From positions 16,926,517-16,990,516 of the forward strand of contig CM065173.1 in the NCBI GenBank assembly GCA_033026295.1: a stretch of DNA of 64,000 bases. Reading direction: 5' to 3'. Source of the stretch: Channa striata (taxonomy: Eukaryota; Chordata; Actinopteri; Anabantiformes; Channidae). Numbering within the stretch: position 1 is the first letter of the stretch; every line of letters begins with the position of its first letter. Below the pieces are notes generated by a model. The model was not told where the DNA came from. It ran no database searches and was given only the letters and a program-made list of their open reading frames with translations. The translations under genes and the position numbers were made by a program. This document shows positions 22,784 to 34,980 of this stretch, in pieces.

Positions 22784-25160
22784 CTCAGGAGAACCATCAC
22801 AATCGCCAAAGCATCAGCAAAGTCTGATGGACTTTTCCTCAGGGTCTGGTCAGCAGGCAGTGTGTTGTCATTATAAGATGATACGAACTTAAAGTCACTG
22901 GTTCTAGAACCTGTCGTCAGATACGCGTCATAATTGTAAGTACTGCGTAAAGTTCCTGTGCCGTCAACATCTGCGTAATTAGGAGGCAGATAAGCGCTGG
23001 GGATGGCGACTGCTCCGTCAAACAACAGTCTGGGCTTTCTCCTGCGACAAAACCTCACCCAGGATGATGATGATGAAGGTCAGAAAGAAGGTGGACACAG
23101 ACACCAGGCGATGATCAGGTAAGAGGTCAGTTTGGAATTCTTCTCATCATAAAGAAATATCCTTCAGTTCCGGCACCTCAGCCAAGTTATCAGAAATAAG
23201 CAACAACATGGAGCAGGTGGCAGAGAGAGGGCTCCGTTATCTTTCACTGCCACAATAAGGTTCTGTTTCATGCTGTCAGACTCGGAAATGTCCCGCTGTG
23301 TCCTGATCTCTCCGCTGTGGACACCGATAGTGAAAAGTCCCGGATCAGTGGATTTCACTGTGTGATAGGACAGCCAGGCGTTCTGTCCGAGTCCGCGTCC
23401 ACCGCTATCACTTTGGACACCAGAGATCCTCCGTGCGCAGCTTTGGGGACCAGCTCGGTCATGAAGGAGTTGCCCTCCGGGGCGGGGGTACAGGATCTGA
23501 GGACAGTTGTCGTTTCACATCCGATATGAAGACACTGACGGTGACGTTGCTGCTGAGCGGAGGAGAACCGTTGTCTCTGGCCATCACGTGGACTTTGAAA
23601 CTACTGAACTGTTCATAATCAAATGACCTCACAGCGTGGATCACCCCCCCGTGTCTCCGTTCACTGATAGATAGGAGGACACCGGGGCACCGTTCACCTC
23701 ACCAGGTATCAGAGAATAAATCACTGTACCGTTCTGTCTCCAGTCGGGTCTCGAGCAGTGACGGAACATAAAGTGGAGCCAGCTTTGTTATTTTCAGTCA
23801 CGTATGCGCTGTACGACTGTTCCTCAAACACAGGTGGGTTGTCGTTGATGTCTGCTACAGACAACTGAACAGTTTTAGAGGAAGACAGAGGTGGAGAGCC
23901 CTCGTCAGTGGCAGTGATTGTAATGTTGTAATCAGACACTAGTTCACGGTCCAGTTGTCCTGTGGTCACCAGAGAATAATAGTTTTTTGATGGAGAACTA
24001 ACTTAAAGGGACATTTTGCTGAATGGAACAGCGGACTCGTCCGTTTTTCTCCGAATCTCTGTCCTGCACGTTAATAATTCCGACCTCTGTACCAGATGGC
24101 ACGTTCTCAGGTATCGGGTTATTCAGGGTTTTCAGATAAATCACTGGAGCATTGTCATTAACATCAGTAACATCTATTAAAACCTTTGAGTATGAGGTCA
24201 GTCCTAAACCATCTTTTGGCCTTTACTCTCATTTCAAAAGAACTCCTTTCTTCAAAGTCAACTACACAGTTACTCTTATTTCGCCAGATGCAGGGTTAAT
24301 TGATAAAACGTTTGCACATGGTTTTCAGATACGTGTCCAAAGTCATACGTCATCTCCATTCACTCCTTCATCTGCGTCTGTAGCACTAACAGTCATAACT
24401 ATGGTACCTACAGGAGAGTTTTCAGGAAGACTGGCTTTATAAACAGCCTGGCTAAACACTGGAGCGTTATCATTAGCATCCAGTACAGTGACGTGAATAA
24501 CTACGGTACCTGATCTCTGAGGAGAACCTCCATCCAAAGCTGTGAGAAGCAAATTAAGCTCTTTTGTTTCTCTCGATCGGAGTGTATTCTCAATACGAGT
24601 TCCACCTTGTTACTGTCAACAGCCAGAATAAAGTTGTCATTCTTCTGCAGGATATACCTCTGAACAGCATTTTGACTTACATCTTCGTCGTGGGCCTCCT
24701 CAATAGAGAATCAGTTGCCCTTGTCTGCTGATTCGCTTATTTCCATTTCAATCAAGTTATCATTAAATTGCGGAGAGTTGTCATTTACATCTTGAATATG
24801 AAGACTGATACGGTGAAGCTCTAGTGGATTTTCTAAAACCAGATCTACCTTTAAAACCACACGATGGCTTCTTTCCACAAAGGCTTTCTCTGTCGATCCT
24901 TTCCAATGTGATCAAATCCCCAGTATTCATTTTAATGTCACAGAAGCGCCTTTGAGATCCTTCAAAATCAACACGGGCCTGTCGTGAAGCTAATGTCCTC
25001 AGATCAACACCAAGATCTTTGGCTATATTTCCAATTGCAGAATCGCGCTCATCTCTTCGGGAATAGAATAACTCAGATCGCCATTAACGAGGCGCAGCGT
25101 TATAATAAAGGAAGCGAAGCAGAAGACCGGCCTCATTGCCGAAAATTCTTTCTTTCCCAT
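22784..25160 (-). pseudogene. Protocadherin variable exon 7, many indels, chimeric
   Basis: The start region at 25160 (signal peptide of the MGNKE/MRPVF type) and EC1-EC4 resemble exons 2 and 5. The 3' end and the spacer beyond it match exon 4 (a SPE-type tail). More than a dozen one- or two-base indels are scattered along it, for example near 22810, 23056, 23106, 23153, 23388, 23514, 23644-23650 (seven C where intact exons have five), 23747, 23986, 24265, 24575 and 25048. No long frame survives. The indels are mostly in homopolymers and spread evenly, which fits poor base quality as well as decay. Confidence 0.75.
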
Positions 25161-25328
25161 CCTGACAGAAATGTCTCTTCGGTTTTACCAACTTCTATTT
25201 CACCGAAGAAATATAAATGGTTGCGAAAAAGAACGATGGAATAGATTCGAGGATTTAACTGGTCCTTGGAAAATACCAACTGATATCTATGCTGTTGTTG
25301 TAGGTGGAGTGGCGAGTTAATTTTCTGT

Positions 25329-25350
25329 CAGTCTACAGCGACACCATGAG
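25329..25350 (-). promoter_or_regulatory. CSE of exon 7 (CGCT class)
   Basis: Minus-strand CTCATGGTGTCGCTGTAGACTG, as at exons 2 and 5, about 170 bp upstream of the exon 7 start. Confidence 0.72.
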
Positions 25351-26191
25351 TCAATTTTCATATTCACGGGGTATTCTTTATCAAAGTCTAATACAAGGAT
25401 CAGATTTATTCATGGATAGAAGAAAATTTGTCGGTTTATACAGGGTGGTTAAAAATTACTGTGTCACGTTTGAGAAATAAAAAATATCACCCACTATTCT
25501 CAGTTAGCATCTGAAAACTGCACCTAAACAAATACATCACTTCTGAAAATCAGTTCAACTTCTACCTATATGTACGGGTACAAGATCGTTTGGTCTTTTT
25601 GTCACCAAGAAGTCTGTAAGTTTTTCTGATGGAGCTTATGGGTTATTACTGCTTGCATACTCTGAAAATAGAGTGAACATGTATTTCAAGTCGTGGCTGC
25701 TAACTCTGTGAAGTGTCTTCTGCAGGACATCTGGTCCGTAGACTGCGTCTACACGTTTTAGAGGCAGTTCAAAGTACAACGTGTTTCAGATTGTCATTGG
25801 TGATGTTTTTTTTAAAACAATCTTTATCTTTTTTTTTGTATTTCTGATATTTCAATGTTGAGCACTCTGTAATATCTAATTCCCATAATACATGTATAAA
25901 AGAACGAACTTATAAAAATACAAATAATCCCCGGATGAAATCGATTTTATCTATTTTAATTTTAAAATGACGTGATCATTGTAATTAACTCAACTTTAAA
26001 AATCTTGTGTATTGATAAAAGTCGACAAATATTTGAATAAACCCACCATGCAAAATAATCAATAATCACAGTGATACATTAAACTGCGGGTGACCAATTT
26101 ATGTTAAGAGGATACAAGCAGACGCTCAAGTAAGGAGCAACAGTTCCTCGTAATCGAAAGTGTTTTTATTGTCTTATTTAATAATTGTATA

Positions 26192-26212
26192 GTAGCTGCA
26201 GCGACACTTACG
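26192..26212 (-). promoter_or_regulatory. Orphan CSE-like motif (third copy)
   Basis: GTGTCGCTGCAGC on the minus strand, as at 6938-6959 and 18671-18692. Confidence 0.38.
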
Positions 26213-26700
26213 TATGTGTTATGTTTTTCAAAGTCAGGCAGCAAGGTTAAAACAAAAACCGGAAAAAACTCTGTGTTTATGAGATCAGAGCGAGGGGAAA
26301 CTAACAGTACCATGGACAGCGTCCCTGAAATCATTAGGAGTAAACTCACAAAAATACTAAGGTGCAAAATGGCAAACAGGCAAAATCATACACGAGTAAG
26401 GCATCACATTACGACCACCTGTGCAATTGAAGGTAATCCAGAATAGTGGTCCTGGCATGAATGTACCTTTGCAAAAGTTACAGTTTTTTAGGTTTTAGTG
26501 TTGAAACTGTTAGAAAGGTGATAATTATACATTTTTAGGCTCAAAATGGAAAGTCAGTCATAATTCCGTGCATTATGTTAAAATGTGTTTGTAATATTTT
26601 GGCCACCTATTAAATGAAACAAAGGTAAATCATGAACAGAGAAGAAAAGAAGAAAATCATAACTAGTTTAAATAAGTTAATTGATTTTGATTACTCCTAC

Positions 26701-29000
26701 CTCTACAGATGTTTCCAAATGTTCAAACGGATCAGCAAAGTCTGATGGACTTTCCTCAGAGTCTGGTCAGCAGGCAGTGTGTTGTCATTATAAGATGATA
26801 CGAACTTAAGTCACTGGTTTCTAGAACCTGTCGTCAGATACGCGTCGTAATTGTAAGTGCTGCGTAAAGTTCCTGTGTGTCAACATCTGCGTAATTAGGG
26901 AGGCAGATAAGCGCTGGGGATGGCGACTGCTCGTCAACAACAGTCTGGGCTTTCTCCTGCGACAAAACCTCACACCCAGGATGATGATGATGAAGGTCAG
27001 AAAGAAGGTGGACACAGACACCAGAGCGATGATCAGGTAAGAGGTCAGTTTGGAATTCTTCTCATCATAAAAATATCCCTTCAGTTCCGGCACCTCAGCC
27101 AAGTTATCAGAAATAAGCAACAACGCGGAGCAGGTGGCAGAGAGAGGGCTGTCCCATTATCTTTCACTGCCCAAGGTTCTGTTTCATGCTGTCAGACTCG
27201 GAAATGTCCCGCTGTGTCCTGATCTCTCGCTGTGGACACCCGATACTGAAAATCCCGGATCAGTGGATTTCACTGTGATAGGACAGCCAGGCGTTCTGTC
27301 CAGGTCCGCGTCCACCGCTATCACTTTGGACACCAGAGAGATCCTCCGTGCGCAGCTTTGGGGACCAGCTCGGTCGCCAGAAGGAGCCCCTCCGGGGCGG
27401 GGTACAGGATCTGAGGTTGATTTGTCGTTCACATCCGATATGAAGACACTGACGGTGACGTTGCTGCTGAGCGGAGGAGAACCGTTGTCTCTGGCCATCC
27501 ACGTGGACTTTGAAACTCCTGAACTGTTCATAATCAAACGACCTCACAGCGTGGATCACCCCCGTGTCTCCGTTCACTGATAGATAGGAGGACACTGGGG
27601 CACGTTCACCTCACCAGGTAACAGAGAATAAATCACTGTACCGTTCTGTCTCCAGTCGGGGTCTCGAGCAGTGTGGAACATAAAGTGGATCCAGCTTTTG
27701 TTATTTTCAGTCACATATGCGCTGTACGACTGTTCCTCAAACACAGTGGTTGTCGCTGATGTTCAAGGCAGACAACTGGAACAGCTCTTTAGGAGGGAGG
27801 ACAGAGGTGGAGAGCCCTGTCAGTGGCAGTGATTGTAATGTTGTAATCAGACACTAGTTCACGGTCCAGTTGTCCAGTGGTCACCAGAGAATAATAGTTT
27901 TTGATGGAAGGAACTAACTTAAAGGGACATTTTGCTGAATGGAGCAGCGAACCTGTCCGTTTTTCGTTGAATCTCTGTCCTGCACGTTAATAATTCCGAC
28001 CTCTGTACCAGATGGCATGTTCTCAGGTATGGGGTTATTAAGGGTTTTCAGATAAATCACTGGATCATTATCATTAACATCAGTAACATCTATTAAAATT
28101 TTTAGCGTATGACGTCAGTCCTAAACCATCTTTAGATTCCACTCTCATTTCAAAAGATGTTGTTTCTTCAAAGTCAATCACACCAGTTACTCTGATTTCT
28201 CCCGTTTTGGGATCAATAGAAAATACATTTGCATTGTCATCAGATACGTGTCCGAAGTCATACGTCACATCTCCATTCACTCCTTCATCTGCGTCTGTAG
28301 CACTAACAGTCATAACTATGGTACCTACAGGAGAGTTTTCAGGAAGACTGGCTTTATAAACGGCCTGGCTAAACACTGGAGCGTTATCATTAGCATCCAG
28401 TACAGTGACGTGAATAACTACGGTACCTGATCTCTGAGGAGAACCTCCATCCAAAGCTGTGAGAAGCAAATTAAGCTCTTTTTGTTTCTCTCGATCGAGT
28501 GTATTTTCCAATACGAGTTCAACCTTGTTACTGTCAACAGCCAGAATAAAGTTGTCATTCTTCTGCAGGATATACCTCTGAACAGCATTTTGACCTACAT
28601 CTGCGTCGTGGGCCTCCTCAATAGAGAATCGGTTACCCTTGTTTGCTGATTCGCTTATTTCCATTTCAATCAAATTTTTCTTGAATTTTGGCGAGTTGTC
28701 ATTTACATCTTGAATATGAAGACTTAAACGATGAAGCTCTAGTGGATTTTCTAAAACCAGATCTACCTTTAAAACACACGATGGCTTCTTTCCACAAAGG
28801 CTTTCTCTGTCGATCCTTTCCAATGTGATCAAATCCCCAGTATTCATTTTAATGTCACAGAAGCGCCTTTGAGATCCTTCAAAATCAACACGGCCATGTC
28901 GTGAAGCTAATGTCCTCAGATCAACACCAAGATCTTTGGCGATATTTCCAATTGCAGAATCGCGCCTCATCTCTTCGGGAATAGAATAACTCAGATCACC
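26701..29000 (-). pseudogene. Protocadherin variable exon 8, 5' end in gap, 3' half scrambled
   Basis: EC1 to mid EC3 is clean and open (GDLSYSIPEEM at the edge of the N gap, down to about 28100) and matches exon 6. The signal peptide and promoter are lost in the gap. From about 28097 towards the donor at 26701 there are many indels and clustered substitutions. The worst patch is 27755-27800, where DNA encoding the VADINDNPPVF region is garbled compared with all siblings. The end (GTAGGA donor, FEHLETSVE-type tail) is recognisable. The mix of a clean 5' third and a noisy 3' part suggests low-quality assembled sequence rather than natural decay. Confidence 0.7.
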
Positions 29001-29100
29001 NNNNNNNNNNNNNNNNNNNNNNNNNNNNNNNNNNNNNNNNNNNNNNNNNNNNNNNNNNNNNNNNNNNNNNNNNNNNNNNNNNNNNNNNNNNNNNNNNNNN
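29001..29100. other. Assembly gap (100 N)
   Basis: Exactly 100 undetermined bases join the 5' edge of exon 8 to the last base of exon 9. All other neighbouring exons are separated by 0.9-3.4 kb, so the gap hides the exon 8 start, its promoter, a spacer and the exon 9 donor. The true length is unknown. Confidence 0.95.
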
Positions 29101-31489
29101 CTCAGGAGAACCATCACAATCACCAAAGCATCAGCAAAGTCTGATGGACTTTTCCTCAGGGTCTGGTCAGCAGGCAGTGTGTTGTCATTATAAGATGATA
29201 CGAACTTAAAGTCACTGGTTCTAGAACCTGTCGTCAGATACGCGTCATAATTGTAAGTGCTGCGTAAAGTTCCTGTGCCGTCAACATCTGCGTAATTAGG
29301 GAGGCAGATAAGCGCTGGGGATGGCGACTGCTCCGTCAAACAACAGTCTGGGCTTTCTCCTGCGACAAAACCTCACACCCAGGATGATGATGATGAAGGT
29401 CAAAAGAAGGTGGACACAGACACGAGAGCGATGATCAGGTAAGAGGTCAGTTTGGAATTCTTCTCATCATAAGAAATATCCTTCAGTTCCGGCACCTCAG
29501 CCAAGTTATCAGAAATAAGCAACAACATGGAGCAGGTGGCAGAGAGAGAGGGCTGTCCGTTATCTTTCACTGCCACAATAAGGTTCTGTTTCATGCTGTC
29601 AGACTCGGAAATGTCCCGCTGCGTCCTGATCTCTCCGCTGTGGACACCGATAGTGAAAAGTCCCGGATCACTGGATTTGACTATGTGATAGGACAGCCAG
29701 GCGTTCTGTCCGGAGTCCGCGTCCACCGCTATCACTTTGGACACCAGAGAGCCTCCGTGCGCAGCTTTGGGGACCAGCTCGGTCATGAAGGAGTTGCCCT
29801 CCGGGGCGGGGTACAGGATCTGAGGACAGTTGTCGTTCACATCCGATATGAAGACACTGACGGTGACGTTGCTGCTGAGCGGAGGAGAACCGTTGTCTCT
29901 GGCCATCGCGTGGATTTTGAAACTCCTGAACTGTTCATAATCAAACGACCTCACGGCGTGGATCACCCCCCGTGTCTCCGTTCACTGATAGATAGGAGGA
30001 CACCGGGGCACCGTTCACCTCACCAGGTAACAGAGAATAAATCACTGTACCGTTCTGTCTCCAGTCGGGGTCTCGAGCAGTGACGGAACATAAAGTGGAT
30101 CCAGCTTTGTTATTCTCAGTCACATATGCGCTGTACGACTGTTCCTCAAACACAGGTGGGTTGTCGTTGATGTCTGCTACAGACAACTGAACAGTTTTAG
30201 AGGAGGACAGAGGTGGAGAGCCCTCGTCAGTGGCAGTGATTGTAATGTTGTAATCAGACACTAGTTCACGGTCCAGTTGTCCTGTGGTCACCAAAGAATA
30301 ATAGTTTTGATGGAAGGAACTAACTTAAAGGGACATTTTGCTGAATGGAGCAGCGAACCTGTTTGTTATTCTCTGAGTCTCTGTCCTGCACGTTAAGAAT
30401 TCCCACTTCTGTACCAGGTGACACGTTTTCTGGTACGGAATTGCTCAGTGACTTCAAGTATATTACTGGGGCGTTGTCGTTGATATCAGTTAGTTCAATA
30501 AGTAAAGTTGCATATGAAACTAATCCTAGACCATCTTTCGCGCTTATTTGCATTTCATAGGATGTAACCTTTTCATAATCGATAGCTCCAACTACTCTCA
30601 CCTCTCCTGATTTAGAGTTTAAAGAAAACATATTGATATTTTCATCTGAAACATGATCAAACTCATATGTAATTTCACTATTTAAACCATCGTCTGGATC
30701 AGTTGCGCTCACTGTAATAACCAGTGTATCCAGAGGAGAGTTTTCAGGCAGACTGGCTTTATAGATGCTCTGACTAAACACTGGTACATTATCATTGGCA
30801 TCCAGGACAGTGACGTGTATCACTACGGTGCCTGATCTTTGAGGTGAGCCACCATCATAAGCAGTAAGTAAAAGCGTAACCTCGTTCTTTTCTTCTCTGT
30901 CTAATTCTTTGTCTAAAACTAATTCGCAATATTTCCGTCCACCTGTCTTCGTGTTAACATTTAGTGTGAAATGATCATTTTGCTGAAGTGAGTAGCTCTG
31001 AACAGCGTTTTCTCCGATGTCTGCATCATGAGCCTCCCCAACTAGAAACCCAGCCCCCTTGACCGCAGATTCCTGAATTTCAATTTTAAGTGCCTCCTCT
31101 TTAAACTGTGGTGAATTGTCATTAACATCTTGAACGCGGACACTAATACGATGCAGCTCTAATGGATTTTCCAATACAAGCTCTTGCTTTACGACACACG
31201 AGGCCCTTTTTCCACAAAGCGCTTCTCTGTCGATCCGTTCTTGTACAATCAAATCTCCAGTGTTCAAATTTAACTCACAACACTTTAAACCGTTGTCCTC
31301 AGTGTCGACACGGGCATTGCGAACAGACAGTCTCCCCAAATCAAGTCCTAAATCCTTTGCGATATTTCCGACTACAGATCCACGTTTCATCTCCTCCGGA
31401 ATGGAGTAGCTCACATCTCCATACACTGGGTGGAGGAGAAGCAAAACAAAAGCAAATCCGTAGTGAAGCGCAAACCTGCTGTGTCCCAT
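29101..31489 (-). CDS. Protocadherin variable exon 9 (frame-broken in 3' half)
   Basis: The ATG at 31489 (MGHSRFALHYGFAF) starts a signal peptide ending near HPVYG, then GDVSYSIPEEM. EC1 to mid EC4 is open for about 390 codons and is almost identical to exon 11, its duplicate. Breaks follow in homopolymers: A and T runs near 30305-30330, six C at 29966-29971, AAAAG near 29401, an extra G near 29300 and three A instead of four near 29126. The last exon base is 29101, so the GT donor falls in the gap. Since exon 11 is intact with the same sequence, errors near the gap are a likely cause. An in-frame Met 15 codons upstream (31534) is an alternative start. Confidence 0.82.
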
Positions 31490-32406
31490 TATTAAAGCCA
31501 AACTAACACCTGAATCTAGAAGAAAATGCATCAACCGGGGATTCCAGACTTCGTAGTATATTCATAATCTTAACACTACCGACATAAAAGCAAGTGGCTT
31601 CAATACAGTGCTACACAAAACTAGATCCTTGCTTTATATCTATGCGGTGATAGGGGTGGAGAGTGACGGCGCATCCAAGTTTATTAGCGCACACTGACAC
31701 CTTGAGTAATCTTTGCGTTATGACAGAGCGTGAGACTCTCTAAAGGACGTGGAAAAAGGACGTTTACTAAATAAGACAGAATGATGTTACTAAATCTAGG
31801 ATTACACCACAATTTTATTTATACTGAGGTAAGATGGGAATATTTGATCTGATTAATGGTTATAATGGATATCATGTATATTGCAATGTTCTATGTATCA
31901 CGCAACAGCTTAATGTAAAAAAACATACTCAGAAAACGGGAAATTTTTTTTTTCTTTTCATTGTCAATATAGACAGTAGTCAGTGCAGAATACCGGCCAT
32001 GGTACAGTTCAAACTTATGGATAGAAAAGAGAGGAGATGGGATAATATTGAAAGTGAAAAATAAACAAAAACAAGTTTAGAAATGCAAAAGTTATTTAAA
32101 ATTTGAAAAATACTCCATGTATATGTGGGCCCGTATTACGTATAATATTTAGTAGATCCACAAAGAAGCTGAAAGATGCGCATGATTTGAAAACTTTGGG
32201 TGAAAGCTTTAATACCAGTTTATCAGTTCATATATTAATCTGTACGAAGCCGGTTCGAAATGTCCAAGTTGGAAAAGATAACATTTTATATTTGCACACT
32301 TAATCCAACTCGAAATGTAAATACTTCAAGTGCAAAATAAAGGACATAATACAGAAAATATTCATGTTCAAGTAGGATTCCTTTAGAAGCGTGAAATTTT
32401 GCCTAC
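31490..32406. other. Spacer between exon 10 donor and exon 9
   Basis: Short AT-rich spacer with the exon 9 promoter; near-identical to 40564-41494. No gene was found. Confidence 0.7.
31685..31706 (-). promoter_or_regulatory. CSE of exon 9 (CAGT variant)
   Basis: Minus-strand CTCAAGGTGTCAGTGTGCGC. The core is CAGT instead of CGCT. A TATAAA (GCATAGATATAAAGC) lies between it and the ATG about 200 bp away. Confidence 0.65.
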
Positions 32407-34798
32407 CTCAGGAGAACCATCACAATCACCAAAAGCATCAGCAAAGTCTGATGGACTTTTCCTCAGGGTCTGGTCAGCAGGAAGTGTGTTGTCATTATAA
32501 GATGATACGAACTTAAAGTCACTGGTTCTAGAACCTGTCGTCAGATACGCGTCATAATTGTAAGTGCTGCGTAAAGTTCCTGTGCCGTCAACATCTGCGT
32601 AATTAGGAGGCAGATAAGCGCTGGGGATGGCGACTGCTCCGTCAAACAACAGTCTGGGCTTTCTCCTGCGACAAAACCTCAGACCCAGGATGATGATGAT
32701 GAAGGTCAGAAAGAAGGTGGACACAGACACCAGAGCGATGATCAGGTAAGAGGTCAGTTTGGAATTCTTCTCATCATAAGAAATATCCTTCAGTTCCGGC
32801 ACCTCAGCCAAGTTATCAGAAATAAGCAACAACATGGAGCAGGTGGCAGAGAGAGAGGGCTGTCCGTTATCTTTCACTGCCACAATAAGGTTCTGTTTCA
32901 TGCTGTCAGACTCGGAAATGTCCCGCTGCGTCCTGATCTCTCCGCTGTGGACACCGATAGTGAAAAGTCCCGGATCACTGGATTTGACTATGTGATAGGA
33001 CAGCCAGGCGTTCTGTCCGGAGTCCGCGTCCACCGCTATCACTTTGGACACCAGAGAGCCTCCGTGCGCAGCTTTGGGGACCAGCTCGGTCATGAAGGAG
33101 TTGCCCTCCGGGGCGGGGTACAGGATCTGAGGACAGTTGTCGTTCATCCGATATGAAGACACTGACGGTGACGTTGCTGCTGAGCGGAGGAGAACCGTTG
33201 TCTCTGGCCATCACGTGGATTTTGAAACTCCTGAACTGTTCATAATCAAACGACCTCACGGCGTGGATCACCCCCGTGTCTCCGTTCACTGATAGATAGG
33301 AGGACACCGGGGCACCGTTCACCTCACCAGGTAATAGAGAATAAATCACTGTACCGTTCTGTCTCCAGTCGAGGTCTCGAGCAGTGACGGAACATAAAGT
33401 GGATCCAGCTTTGTTATTTTCAGTCACATATGCGCTGTACGACTGTTCCTCAAACACAGGTGGGTTGTCGTTGATGTCTGCTACAGACAACTGAACAGTT
33501 TTAGAGGAGGACAGAGGTGGAGAGCCCTCGTCAGTGGCAGTGATTGTAATGTTGTAATCAGACACTAGTTCACGGTCCAGTGGTCCTGTGGTCACCAGAG
33601 AATAATAGTTTTTGATGGAAGGAACTAATTTAAAAGGGACATTTTGCTGAATGGAGCAGTGAACCTGTTTGTTATTCTCTGAGTCTCTGTCCTGCACGTT
33701 AAGAATTCCCACCTCTGTACCAGGTGACACGTTCTCAGGTATGGGATTTTTCGGTGATTTTAAATATATTACTGGGGCGTTATCATTAACATCTGTTATA
33801 TCAATAATCACTTTTGCTTCTGAAGAGAGCCCATAACCATCTTTGGCTTCAACAAACACTTCATATTTTGAGCCCTCTTCAAAATCTATATCACCTGTCA
33901 CGGTGATTTCTCCAGTTCTCTCATTTAACGAAAACATCTTCTGTGATTTATCGGAGAGTCTGCTAAATTCATAAGTGACCTCTCCATTAACACCTTCGTC
34001 TGCATCCGTTGCACTTACCCTGATCACTGGGGTTTTCAAAGGTGAATTTTCTGGTAAGGTGGCTGTATATACGGCCTCAGAAAACACTGGGGCGTTATCA
34101 TTAGCATCAAGCACAATGACGTGTATGACTACAGTCCCGGATCTCTGTGGAGACCCTCCATCCACAGCCGTGAGCAATAATTTCATTTCCTGCTGCTCTT
34201 CTCGATCCAATTCTTTGTCTAAAACTAATTCACCATATTTGCTGCCCGCACTTGTGGTTTGAATACTGAACACAAAGTGGGGATTTGGTTCCAAACTATA
34301 GCTCTGAACAGAATTTTTCCCAGTATCCGCATCGTGAGCTGCATTAACGCGATACCTAGCTCCCTTTACAGCGGATTCTCTAATTTCCAGCTTTACAATA
34401 TCTTTCGGGAACACCGGCTTATTGTCATTTATATCCTGCACCTGCAGAGTCAACCGATGCAACTCCAGCGGGTTCTCTAGTAATAAGTCGAATTTGAGAA
34501 CACAAGAAGGCTTCTCTCCACACTGCTCCTCTCGGTCTATTCTTTCCTCGACCAATAAATTTCCGCTTCCGAGATTTATCCTGCAATACTGTTTGTCGCT
34601 GCCTTCCATGTCAACTCTAGCGTTGCGAGCAGAGAGTCTGCCCACCTCCAGACCAAGGTCCTTGGCGATATTTCCAACAACAGATCCGCGTTTCAGCTCC
34701 TCTTGAACGGAATAGCTAAGGTCTCCGTGTGCGTAATGCACCACCAGAAGGAAAAAAACAAAGCCAAAGCTTTGAAAAACGAGCCACAAATGCATCAT
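32407..34798 (-). CDS. Protocadherin variable exon 10 (one 2-base deletion)
   Basis: The ATG at 34798 (MMHLWLVFQSFGFVFF) begins the signal peptide; a further in-frame Met at 34816 would add six residues. GDLSYSVQEELKRG opens EC1, followed by EC1-EC5 with linkers QDINDNKPVF, LDANDNAPVF, TDVNDNAPVI and ADINDNPPVF. The single lesion is near 33145-33148, where two bases are missing from GTTCACATCCG at the end of EC5, just at the last calcium-linker motif. The remaining 3' part (EC6, membrane helix, RFCRRRKPR, tail ADAFGDCDGSPE, GTAGGC donor) is in the other frame. It is the duplicate of exon 12, which lacks this lesion. Confidence 0.86.
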
Positions 34799-34958
34799 CT
34801 CTAGTTTGCACTTCACAATATAAAACAGAATAGCTTCAAGAATTAAACGACTTCTCGATCAGCATCTACGCTTTGTCGTCTTTGTTGAAAGCTATGGCGG
34901 ATACAGGGTAGGTTTAACCCAACAATGGGTGCTGGGCAAAATAGGCTGAGTTCTTCGC

Positions 34959-34980
34959 TGGTCTATAGTGACACCTTGAG
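34959..34980 (-). promoter_or_regulatory. CSE of exon 10 (CACT variant)
   Basis: Minus-strand CTCAAGGTGTCACTATAGAC, about 160 bp upstream of the ATG. The core is CACT instead of CGCT. Confidence 0.65.

Larger units (their letters stand above)
25161..26700. other. Spacer between exon 8 donor and exon 7
   Basis: A third copy of the spacer at 5891-7481, holding the exon 7 promoter and an orphan CSE-like motif at 26192-26212. It shows many one-base length differences from its siblings. No gene was found. Confidence 0.7.

Noticed and set aside
28080..29339. Minus-strand frame running through the N gap and joining exon 8 to exon 9
   Set aside because: It is an artefact of translating N bases; it links the tail of one variable exon to EC1 of another.
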